Origin: Paraflavitalea pollutisoli
Lineage (GTDB): Bacteria > Bacteroidota > Bacteroidia > Chitinophagales > Chitinophagaceae
DNA: 64,000 nucleotides
Direction: 5' to 3'
Assembly (NCBI RefSeq): GCF_029360705.1
Contig: NZ_JARKMX010000006.1
Coordinates: 62,001 to 126,000, forward strand
In this document: positions 55,608 through 63,445 of the stretch, piece after piece
How positions within the stretch are numbered: position 1 is the first letter of the stretch
Layout: each line of letters opens with the position of its first letter
Notes under the pieces: model-generated
What the model was told of the DNA's origin: nothing
The model's database searches: none
Seen by the model: only the letters and a program-made list of their open reading frames with translations
Program-made: the position numbers and the translations under genes

Positions 55608-56839
55608 AATACCGGCGCTTCCTCATCAACGAAGCACAGGGATTACTGACCCGGCTCACGCAGATGCAGCCCTTCGAGTTCTCCATGCCCATGGTCATGG
55701 CAGCAGCCATACCTAACCAGGCACAAAAGAACATCTTCGAGCTGATGCGCGCCGGCAAAGACCTCCTCGCTACCAAGGTCAGGAAGTTCATCGACAGGAT
55801 GGAGCAACCGCACAAGATGAATGTGGAGAAATGCCAGGCGGCCTATGCAGTACTCAAGCTCCAGTTCAATGCCCTGCTCGATCAGTTCGACATCTTCGCC
55901 GATGTCGTCAGTCAGCGGGGGGAGAACGAAACCGGCATTTGGGTAGCAGGGTTGGATGTATTCGCTAAAGATGCCCTGCGCATGAACCGCTTCCTGCTCG
56001 AAGCACCGCCGATGATCTGTTACCTCGACAGAGGCCACGGAGCCGCCATCCGGCGCGCCCGCACCAGGTTGCCCGGCGGTGATGAAAATCCGGTAGCCGT
56101 CATACGCATCCCACGCGAACGCATGGTCGCCAACGGCATCGGTTCATCACTCGTGCATGAAGTAGGTCACCAGGGATCGGCCTTGCTCGACCTCATTCCA
56201 TCGCTGAAGCCAGTACTCGATGAGCGGGAAAAGCACGACCAACCGCGCAGCAACGCCTGGCGGCTACTCAATCGGTGGATTTCCGAAATACTGTCCGACT
56301 TCTGGTCGGTATCCTTCCTCGGCATCAGTGCCACCACCGGCCTTATGAGTGTCGTTAGTCTGCCTAAGTATTTCGTGTTTCGCGCCGTCGATAACGATCC
56401 GCATCCCTTTCCCTGGATACGCGTCAAGATCAGCCTCGCCTTCGGCAAACAGGTATATCCCGAAGACCAGTGGCACCGGCTCGAACAGTTATGGGAATCG
56501 ATGTATCCGAAGACAGGACTGAAGCAGGAAGCGCTCGACATGATCGCAACGCTCGAAGCAACGCTCGCAGATTTTGCCAAACTCGTCGTGGACCACCAAC
56601 CACGCAAGCTAAAGGGGAAGAGGATCGGTGACATTTTTCCCTATGCAGATCGCGATCCCGGTCAACTGCGCGCCTTGTTCAGGCAATGGAAGCTCGAACA
56701 GGAAACCATGAAAACACAAAGACCCTCGCTCGTCTTTGCCGTGATAGGACAGGCCAGGGCCGATAACGTGATCACGCCATTCACAGAAAACCGCGTATTG
56801 ACCAATATGCTGCGTCATTGGGCCCTGGTCAATAGCTGA
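55562..56839 (+). CDS. Putative HEVGH zinc metalloprotease
   Basis: A 425-residue protein with no close family that I can name. SSLVHEVGHQGSALLDLI (H199, E200, H203) is a zinc-protease HExxH motif, and SEILSDFW 38 residues later (E242, D246) looks like the third-ligand helix of a gluzincin. The surrounding sequence is mostly helical, with a hydrophobic stretch at about 248-268. It has no signal peptide. It overlaps the end of acidic protein B by 46 bp, so the two are coupled; a role in cutting or maturing the acidic proteins or the nuclease-like protein is an inference from this layout. Confidence 0.7.
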   Translation: MVQTRQSAGPAERDLKYRRFLINEAQGLLTRLTQMQPFEFSMPMVMAAAIPNQAQKNIFELMRAGKDLLATKVRKFIDRMEQPHKMNVEKCQAAYAVLKLQFNALLDQFDIFADVVSQRGENETGIWVAGLDVFAKDALRMNRFLLEAPPMICYLDRGHGAAIRRARTRLPGGDENPVAVIRIPRERMVANGIGSSLVHEVGHQGSALLDLIPSLKPVLDEREKHDQPRSNAWRLLNRWISEILSDFWSVSFLGISATTGLMSVVSLPKYFVFRAVDNDPHPFPWIRVKISLAFGKQVYPEDQWHRLEQLWESMYPKTGLKQEALDMIATLEATLADFAKLVVDHQPRKLKGKRIGDIFPYADRDPGQLRALFRQWKLEQETMKTQRPSLVFAVIGQARADNVITPFTENRVLTNMLRHWALVNS

Positions 56840-56874
56840 GGCAATAACATTTTTGAAATCAAAAATCAAACAAC

Positions 56875-58803
56875 ATGGGTACCATAAATTACGAGAACCC
56901 GATCTTCAATAAGACGGGCAACCTCTCCTTCGGCATCGGACACGTCAATGAGTCCAGGTTCATGGATGTGGGCAAGGTGCTCAACAACCCCAACAGCCGG
57001 CTCGTTAAAGTAGGGGACCTCATTTACCTGACATTACAATTCTTTGTCGATGATGTGAGCGCAACCCTCACCGGCCAGCAGATTCCTTCCTTCTTTGTAT
57101 TTTATTCACCGGCAGATGATAAGGTACTCAACGTGAAGTACCTGTTCGATGCAGCCAGCCCCATCGTGGTAGAGCCCGATCAATCACAGATGGTACAGCT
57201 GGAATGCCTGCTTGATCTCTCTGACCTGGCTTCCGGTGAAAAGGTCATCCAGATGCGTGGATACGACAAAAACACCGGCACGCTGCGCGAGGTATTGATC
57301 GAAGAGTCTGATCCATTTTATGTACAGCAGTCGATTACCGAATGGATGCAGCCCAATATCGCCAACCAGGGTATATCGACAGATGATCCCAGTAATACAC
57401 GCGACCGCATCAACAATCCTTCTTATTTTCCCGTAGGCTTGCAGCCCGTCAATCCCATCCTCACCAAAGACGTGAAGTTGTGGCAGGCCATCCGGGATGC
57501 TACCGAGGCCCTATCGTTCCGCAACTACCAGGACTACATGAACGTGATCTTTTGCGGGGAAGACGTGCCCATCGAGAATACCGGTTTATTCCAGGCCGAA
57601 CTGAAACGTCTGCGCCGGCGCCGTAAACTGCCTTTCAACGATACCGACGCTTATCGTTCCATCAAGATCGCGACAGAAGCCTTCGTGATGGTCAACCTCG
57701 CCAACAGTACCGGCGACCTGTCTGGATATCTGGAATCTGTATCCGATTCCTCCGGTGAAGTGCTGCAGATTATTCCTTACCTGGCCATCATCCGCAACAA
57801 GCTAAGTGATATCGATTTCAAATCGACCAGCTTCGACGATGCGATGAGCAACTTCATCAATCCCGCCAATGGCAAAGTGGCCGATACTTGTTATGGTATC
57901 ATTGCCGAAAGGATACAACAACCCATCTACCTCGAATTGATCTGGAGTTACTGGCACGAAGAAAGTATGATGGTACAGGGCGTCAATACTATTGCCCGCC
58001 GCTTCCAGAACATCAAGGGAGATGGTCCGGTCGATCCGCTGGCCAACCTCGAAGTAGGGCCATTACGTCCGCTCAGCAACCTCATGTGGGGGTACATCCA
58101 GGACGAGCAACACCGCCTCACCGTTCGCCGCCGGGCTTATGAATACGATCATCACTATGGCATCACCCTGCAAGGGAAAGCTGTTACCAATATGCGTACG
58201 GCCGATAGCCGCAGCAAGTTTATCGAGGCCTTCCATACCTTGCTCAACTTAAGTATGAAGTTCTATCGCCAGTACGACGATACCACCGTGGTGGCCGATG
58301 GCTTCCCCATCATGAATGCACTCAAAGAAGTACACATGATCCTCAGTGAAGGCGCCCACAACCAGTATGGCGACCTGCCCTCTACCACGCGCATAGAAAT
58401 GCTGATGCAGCAATACCTGTTGGCAAGGCCCGAGTTCCGGGAATTTCTGCCCACGCGTCAAATGGTGCCCTATCCAGAAGCTTGGATGGATCGTGCCGCA
58501 GTGCTCAATCAACTGCATGGCTGGACCAAGACCAGCGTACTGCATTTCCGAGACCTGGGTGTATTTGGCGAGCAGATCCTGTTGTCCATCCGTTTCGGTG
58601 CCTGGAGTACCGTCTTCAACCGCGATCAGGCAGCCAACTGGGCCATCTTCTGGCGGCCGCAGATACAGAACTACATGCACGCCTACCGCGCTGTAACAGG
58701 TGTAGACCTTACCCGCGACGACAGTACGGCCATCGACGCACAACAACCCTCCACGCATTTGCTGCGCAGACTGAAAGAACAAAACACCCGGATGAGAATA
58801 TGA
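56875..58803 (+). CDS. Large protein of unknown family in the acidic-leader cluster
   Basis: A 642-residue protein with no signal peptide or membrane span. Residues 1-155 appear beta-rich (LIYLTLQFFVDDVSATLTG, PSFFVFYSPADDKVLNVKYL, QMVQLECLLDLSDLASGE), like a sandwich domain. The rest is mostly alpha-helical with many Trp and Tyr residues (QAIRDATEALSFRNYQDYMNVIF, LELIWSYWHEESMMVQGVNTIARRF, LSNLMWGYIQDEQHRLTVRRRAYEYDHHYG). I see no catalytic motif. Its stop overlaps the next start (ATGATGA at 58800-58806 region), so it is coupled to the PLP enzyme. Scaffold, structural or adaptor roles are equally possible. Confidence 0.75.
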   Translation: MGTINYENPIFNKTGNLSFGIGHVNESRFMDVGKVLNNPNSRLVKVGDLIYLTLQFFVDDVSATLTGQQIPSFFVFYSPADDKVLNVKYLFDAASPIVVEPDQSQMVQLECLLDLSDLASGEKVIQMRGYDKNTGTLREVLIEESDPFYVQQSITEWMQPNIANQGISTDDPSNTRDRINNPSYFPVGLQPVNPILTKDVKLWQAIRDATEALSFRNYQDYMNVIFCGEDVPIENTGLFQAELKRLRRRRKLPFNDTDAYRSIKIATEAFVMVNLANSTGDLSGYLESVSDSSGEVLQIIPYLAIIRNKLSDIDFKSTSFDDAMSNFINPANGKVADTCYGIIAERIQQPIYLELIWSYWHEESMMVQGVNTIARRFQNIKGDGPVDPLANLEVGPLRPLSNLMWGYIQDEQHRLTVRRRAYEYDHHYGITLQGKAVTNMRTADSRSKFIEAFHTLLNLSMKFYRQYDDTTVVADGFPIMNALKEVHMILSEGAHNQYGDLPSTTRIEMLMQQYLLARPEFREFLPTRQMVPYPEAWMDRAAVLNQLHGWTKTSVLHFRDLGVFGEQILLSIRFGAWSTVFNRDQAANWAIFWRPQIQNYMHAYRAVTGVDLTRDDSTAIDAQQPSTHLLRRLKEQNTRMRI

Positions 58804-59951
58804 TGGATTTTACTTCATCGCTCTACCTTGGAATGAAACATAGTAGTAAAGAACTGGATGGCTGGTCCTCACTTACCACGGGCAGGCCGGCCATCCTGGG
58901 CGAGGTGAGGATTGCCAGGCAGGTCGGCAAAGAGATAGCCGCCTTGCAGGGATTGGAAAAAGGACTCGTATCCCCCTCTACCTTGCACCTTTACTACGAC
59001 CTGTTCGATTGGCTCTGCCACCAGCCGGTACGGGTATACATCGATGAGAAAGTATACCCGGTTTCAAGATATGGCATCGAAAAACTCCTGCTGCGAAAAA
59101 TACCAGTCAGTTATTTCCGGCACATGGACGCGCAGCACCTGGCCAGGCAGATGGCCTCGCAAACAGTGTCCGGCGCCAGACCGGTGATCATCACCGATGG
59201 CTGGTGCCCCGCCTGCGGTAGGCCCGCACCAGTACAGCAATATGCAGCCCTGGTAAAACCCCACAAAGGCTGGGTGGTAGTAGACGATACACAGGCCGTC
59301 GGCGTACTGGGAAAAGGAAAGCAGGCAGGAATGCCCTTGGGCTTGGGAGGTGGTGGTTTGCTGCAGTGGTTACCCGCTCCGGCAGATCAGGTGATGACAA
59401 TCGTTTCCCTGGCCAAAGGGTTGGGGGTGCCCATGGCCGTGATCAGTGGAAATAGACGCACCATCGAGGATTTTGCCGCCAACAGCCGCACCAGGATTAA
59501 TTCCAGTCCGGTGAGCATGGCACACCTGCAAGCGGCATTGAATGCCCTACGCATCAATCGGCAGGAAGGGGAAGACCGGCGGGCCAGCCTGAGTAGAAAC
59601 ATTCGGCTACTGCGATCCTCCCTGCACAACGCCGGTATAGCCGTTCAGGGCAGCTTATTTCCGGTACAGACGATCGAGGCAGGCAACAGGCAGCAAACCG
59701 TGGCTTTATGGGAAGCCCTTTCCCGCGAAAAGATCAAAACGGTGATGGTCACGCCGCACTGGCAACAGGATCCTGCCCTTTCGGTCATTCTGCGCAGTGA
59801 TCAGTCTGCCCGTGACATGCACAAACTGGCCAACGCCATTATCCGACACCATACATACAATAAACCTATTGAACATGGCAACTTACTTACAGGAGATTTT
59901 GGGCGAACAGGAAACAGCCGAAGTAGCGCCCGTCGCCAGGCCGGGTCATAA
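58800..59951 (+). CDS. PLP-dependent enzyme, alpha-oxoamine synthase (AONS)-like
   Basis: A 383-residue fold-type I PLP enzyme. The ATG at 58800 overlaps the previous stop; the longer upstream frame is a shadow of the 642-residue gene. The N-terminal DFTSSLYLGMKH corresponds to the AONS/KBL opening. PLP ring-binding Asp is in WVVVDDTQAVGVLG (D162/D163) and the Schiff-base Lys is K206 in SLAKGLGVPMAV. The usual DEAH/DDAH His is Gln165 here. It is shorter than typical AONS, and residues beyond about 352 are translated from DNA shared with the next gene (77-bp overlap). It might modify a peptide or make a small molecule; biotin synthesis is unlikely in this setting. Confidence 0.75.
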   Translation: MMDFTSSLYLGMKHSSKELDGWSSLTTGRPAILGEVRIARQVGKEIAALQGLEKGLVSPSTLHLYYDLFDWLCHQPVRVYIDEKVYPVSRYGIEKLLLRKIPVSYFRHMDAQHLARQMASQTVSGARPVIITDGWCPACGRPAPVQQYAALVKPHKGWVVVDDTQAVGVLGKGKQAGMPLGLGGGGLLQWLPAPADQVMTIVSLAKGLGVPMAVISGNRRTIEDFAANSRTRINSSPVSMAHLQAALNALRINRQEGEDRRASLSRNIRLLRSSLHNAGIAVQGSLFPVQTIEAGNRQQTVALWEALSREKIKTVMVTPHWQQDPALSVILRSDQSARDMHKLANAIIRHHTYNKPIEHGNLLTGDFGRTGNSRSSARRQAGS

Positions 59952-60771
59952 AAGCCCCTGCAGCTGCAATGAATGCAAACAGAGCAAGAGCTCCGGACAC
60001 CAGAACTGGCGCGAACGACGCAACCAGCGTTATTTTGGTACGCCGGTGAAATGCAGCGTATCGCCACAGCAGGAATTGGAAGAAGAACAGTTCCTGGGCC
60101 CCGTACTCGGCAATGCAGTCAGGATTGCCGGTAGCCTGGCCAACGCAGCGCGTAAGCATACAGGTCCGGCTAAGATGTTGGCAGCATTGCCCGGGAACGT
60201 CACCAAATCGCCGGTCATCAGTGTCGGCAAAAGACAGCGCGATGCTTTGTTGCAGCACTGGACACAGAAGTTACAGCGTGCCCGGAGTGCAGCCGTGAAG
60301 CAGAAATACCAGCAGTACATCGATACGATCAGAAAACGGCAGCGGCCCAGCTGGCACCAATCTGAGAAAGACCTGCAAGCCCTGTTCAAGGCACAAGGTA
60401 TGCCCGGGCAACAGGTGTTTCTAAATAACCAACCAACAAAAATGATCCAGCGGCCCGGGCAAAGACCCATACCGCCGCGGGGTAGTGTAGTGCCAGACAT
60501 CAATCCGGCCGATGCGATGATCGAAGTGAAAAACTACAACATCAATAACCAGGATGCCCTGATCCGCACCTTGCAACAGCAGATAGGTCGTCGCATGCAA
60601 CAAGGCCCCAAGGGGCCCACGGGCAATCCGCTCGACCAGAAGATCGCCCTCGATATGCGCGGACAGAAAGCCACGTACGATCAATTGATAGAGCTGGCGA
60701 AGAAGGTGGCCAACAGCACCGGCCTGGCGCCGGAGAATGTGCAGGTCGTTACCTGGGAGATTGGAATGTAA
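59875..60771 (+). CDS. Probable nuclease effector: acidic/FLG motif plus PD-(D/E)xK-like domain
   Basis: A 298-residue protein; ATG 59875 is preferred over the GTG at 59797, which lies deep in the PLP gene. The N-terminus has a CxCxxC cluster (C29, C31, C34) and Cys60. QQELEEEQFLGPVLGNA (65-81) repeats the acidic-plus-FLG motif of the two acidic proteins. The C-terminal about 140 residues read like polymorphic-toxin restriction-type nucleases: E164 in the first helix, D208 in VVPDINP, E217-x-K219 in AMIEVKNYNI, then QQQIGRR and IALDMRGQ. It may be the toxic or DNA-processing member of the cluster. No signal peptide; no obvious immunity gene is adjacent except possibly the next one. Confidence 0.7.
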   Translation: MATYLQEILGEQETAEVAPVARPGHKSPCSCNECKQSKSSGHQNWRERRNQRYFGTPVKCSVSPQQELEEEQFLGPVLGNAVRIAGSLANAARKHTGPAKMLAALPGNVTKSPVISVGKRQRDALLQHWTQKLQRARSAAVKQKYQQYIDTIRKRQRPSWHQSEKDLQALFKAQGMPGQQVFLNNQPTKMIQRPGQRPIPPRGSVVPDINPADAMIEVKNYNINNQDALIRTLQQQIGRRMQQGPKGPTGNPLDQKIALDMRGQKATYDQLIELAKKVANSTGLAPENVQVVTWEIGM

Positions 60772-60792
60772 TAGACAATAAACCACATCGTC

Positions 60793-61626
60793 ATGTTCAT
60801 CATCGATGCCCATTGTCATGCCGGTAAAGGCGACGGCCTCACCGGCCCCTGGGACACCAGCGCGCCTTTGAAGAACTTCCTGCGTTGGTCGGCCGAAGCC
60901 GGCATACAAAGAACCAATCTCTTTGCGGCTTTTCATTCCGACTATGCCAGGGCCAACCGGGCAGTGGCAGCCATCGTCAACAAGCAACCCGACAGGTTTT
61001 ATGGATTTGCCTTCGTACACGCCGTGAATGACCGCGGACGTGTGTTTGAACTGGTGCGAACTGCTGTTACACAATATGGCTTCTGCGGAATAAAAGTACA
61101 CCGGCACGATGCCCGCATCTCCCGCGAGATCTGTGAGGCGGCGCGTTATTTCGCAGCGCCGGTATTGTATGATCCTACAGGAGAAGTATCGGTAGTCGAA
61201 CTGTTGGCGACCGAATACCCGGATGTCAATTTCATCATCCCGCACTTATCCAGCTTCTCCGATGATTGGCGGGCGCAGATAGCGTTGATCCCTTTGCTGG
61301 AGCGTCACTCCAATATTTATACCGACACCTCCGGCGTGCGGCGCTATGACCTGCTGGAGATGGCCTTTAAAAGGGCGGGAGCACATAAGATCATTTTTGG
61401 AACAGATGGTCCCTGGCTGCACCCGGCCGTGGAATTGAAGAAAGTAATGGTACTTACCAACAACAAAGCCGACCTGCAACGCATGCTGGCCGGCAATTTT
61501 CTGCGCCTCACGGAGAAGGTGCGCAACAAAGAATATGAAACGGCAGGCCGTCCCAGGCCTACAGCCAATAAAGCCACAGAACCGATGGCCTACGAATACC
61601 GTGATCCCTGGCTTGTTGCGCCTTAA
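60793..61626 (+). CDS. Amidohydrolase-family (Amidohydro_2) metal-dependent hydrolase
   Basis: A 277-residue TIM-barrel hydrolase. IIDAHCHAGKG gives the metal His-x-His, GIKVHRHD and FIIPHLSSFSDDW later His residues, and IIFGTDGPWLHP the catalytic Asp. The order matches the Amidohydro_2/TatD-like group. It starts 21 bp after the nuclease-like gene and is the last plus-strand member of the cluster. Substrate unknown; whether it acts with the PLP enzyme on a small molecule or on the effectors cannot be told. Confidence 0.82.
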   Translation: MFIIDAHCHAGKGDGLTGPWDTSAPLKNFLRWSAEAGIQRTNLFAAFHSDYARANRAVAAIVNKQPDRFYGFAFVHAVNDRGRVFELVRTAVTQYGFCGIKVHRHDARISREICEAARYFAAPVLYDPTGEVSVVELLATEYPDVNFIIPHLSSFSDDWRAQIALIPLLERHSNIYTDTSGVRRYDLLEMAFKRAGAHKIIFGTDGPWLHPAVELKKVMVLTNNKADLQRMLAGNFLRLTEKVRNKEYETAGRPRPTANKATEPMAYEYRDPWLVAP

Positions 61627-61722
61627 GTATTCGCACAATCCACACATATCCGGTTGCAGCACACCGCAACTGGTACCCGGCAGTATACCCACGAAATATA
61701 ACCAGGGTGACTGGCCTTCCCC

Positions 61723-63093
61723 TCACTCCCCATTCCGCTTCCGCATATATTGCAAGGTCCTCACTTCTACATTCAGCCTTCTGGCAGCCAGCTTCAGGTT
61801 GCCACCACAATCTTCCAGTGCGATCTCCATGGCCAGTTTCGCCACATCGTTTTTGATCTTCAACAGGTCTTTGCCGCTGGCAATGGCCAGGCGGATGGAT
61901 TGCTGCATACTTTGTTGCTGCTGGTTCCAGGCCTGCTTCAGGTCGTTGATGTCCGGCAGTTCGTCTTCTGGAATATCACCCATACTGATAAAACCTTCCC
62001 CGCAATAACGCATGGCAATCCGCGCTACCAGTTGCTTCAATTCCCGCACATTGCCGGGGTAGTTACGGCTCACCAGGTAATTCATCACCGTATTGTCGAT
62101 GGCGGGCGCCACCACTACTTTTAATTCTTGCCGCAGAAAGAAACGCACCAGCTCCGGAATATCTTCCCGACGCTCCCGCAGCGGCGGTAAGGTCAATACG
62201 GTAGAGGCCAACCTGAAATAGAGGTCTTCCCGGAAGTGCCCGCGCTCGATCTCTTCTTTGAGGTTGCGATTGGTGGCGCAGACCAGCCGGAAACGGGTTT
62301 TGTTCCAGATATTGCTACCCACCCGCTTAAAAGTTCCTTCCTGTATCACACGCAGCAGCCCCGCTTGTAATGCCATCGGTAGCTCACCCAGCTCATCGAG
62401 AAACAAAGAGCCTTTGTCAGCCAGGGCAAAAGCCCCATCACGCGCATAGATCGCATTGGTAAAAGCACCTTTGTCGTGCCCGTAAAACTCGCTGCCCGAT
62501 AACTCGGGAACGATGGTGGTACAGTCCAGCAGCACCAGCTCGCCCTTGTCCTGGCGGGGATCCAGTGTATGAATAAGACCGGCAGTCATCTCTTTGCCAG
62601 TACCCGATTCCCCCATTAGCAACACATGGTGACTGGTAAACACAGCAGCTTCCACCACACGTGTCAGGAACTTCTTCCAGACGCAACTCTCGCCAATCAT
62701 CGCCTCCTGTACGATCCTGGAGTGAACCAGTTCCTGCAGCACCTTCCACCTTTTCAGGCGCGAGCACAGAAAACCTGTCACCCCTTCATCTGCTTTCCAG
62801 GCAATGACATCGGCAGCGCCCGCATGCAGCAATTGCCATTTCTGTAGGTCGGGCAAAGCCTGGTTGATAGCCAGTACGATCACCTTGCAGCCGCTTTGAC
62901 AGGCAACCTGCAGTTGATCAGCCAGTGCTTCAAAAGCACATTTCTCCTGCCAGCATAAAATAATGCCCAGGCATCCCACACATGGCTCCTCCTGGCAGTC
63001 GAAGTCTTTTGCTGCAAGGGCATGACGAATAAAGGCCAACTCCGGATGATCCGGTTGACCAGTATGTTGCACACATACCGATAGGTTCTCCAT
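61723..63093 (-). CDS. Sigma54-type AAA+ transcriptional activator
   Basis: A 456-residue NtrC-type regulator convergent with the amidohydrolase. Residues 1-125 form an atypical sensory domain (Cys-rich, CVGCLGIILCWQEKCAF) that resembles a degenerate receiver without a clear phosphorylatable Asp. The AAA+ domain has Walker A GESGTGKE (161-168), the loop motif GAFTNA (209-214, in place of GAFTGA), Walker B SLFLDELGEL (229-238) and LREDLYFRL-like HFREDLYFRLAS. The C-terminal Fis-type helix-turn-helix is IALEDCGGNLKLAARRLNVEVRTLQYM in two parts. It probably controls the cluster through the promoter at 54186. Confidence 0.9.
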   Translation of the reverse strand: MENLSVCVQHTGQPDHPELAFIRHALAAKDFDCQEEPCVGCLGIILCWQEKCAFEALADQLQVACQSGCKVIVLAINQALPDLQKWQLLHAGAADVIAWKADEGVTGFLCSRLKRWKVLQELVHSRIVQEAMIGESCVWKKFLTRVVEAAVFTSHHVLLMGESGTGKEMTAGLIHTLDPRQDKGELVLLDCTTIVPELSGSEFYGHDKGAFTNAIYARDGAFALADKGSLFLDELGELPMALQAGLLRVIQEGTFKRVGSNIWNKTRFRLVCATNRNLKEEIERGHFREDLYFRLASTVLTLPPLRERREDIPELVRFFLRQELKVVVAPAIDNTVMNYLVSRNYPGNVRELKQLVARIAMRYCGEGFISMGDIPEDELPDINDLKQAWNQQQQSMQQSIRLAIASGKDLLKIKNDVAKLAMEIALEDCGGNLKLAARRLNVEVRTLQYMRKRNGE

Positions 63094-63445
63094 GACGAAG
63101 CGATTGATGCTCGTTAATAGTTGTTACTTCAGGTAGGTGCCTTCAGTCGGCAAAATGGTGATGGCAGGGAAAATTCAAGTCATGATCTGTCATGGCATGG
63201 CGGGCTCAACAGATGCCCCCAAAGTTAGATCATCAACAGGCGGTGATAGTAGGCGGCAGGAAAGTGCGGGAAGAGATATCAGCTAAGGACATGGATGGAA
63301 ATACTCATAGCGATAGTTGTTTTTAAAGGTTGGCTATAAAGGTAACGGCTCCACTAAACGCCAGCAATACCACATTGTGGTAGTTTTGAACACCGGATTG
63401 CGGTGCTGGAGGGCGTTTGGTGGAGCCGTTGGATTAATATAAAGA
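63094..63445. other. Intergenic region before the sigma54-type activator
   Basis: The 352 bp separate two minus-strand genes. They contain the folded element at 63344-63430 and about 250 bp of otherwise plain sequence that should include the activator's promoter. No coding sequence is supported. Confidence 0.6.
63344..63430. ncRNA. 87-nt branched inverted repeat, possible structured RNA or terminator
   Basis: AACGGCTCCACTAAACGCC (63344-63362) pairs with GGCGTTTGGTGGAGCCGTT (63412-63430) over 19 bp with one G-U. Inside are two small hairpins, ACCAC/GTGGT (63369-63381) and CACCG/CGGTG (63391-63405), giving a three-way junction. It begins 16 bp after the stop of the downstream-numbered minus-strand gene. 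There is no T-run, so it is not a plain intrinsic terminator. A small RNA, a 3'-end stabiliser or a mobile hairpin are possible. Confidence 0.5.

Noticed and set aside
58482-58799. Longer start for the PLP enzyme
   Set aside because: The extension overlaps the conserved-looking end of the 642-residue gene and adds Arg-rich shadow sequence before the natural DFTSSLYLG opening.
54270-61626. Extracellular contractile injection system, T6SS or phage module
   Set aside because: No sheath, tube, baseplate, spike or VgrG/Hcp-like gene is in the window; only effector-like and enzymatic genes are seen.
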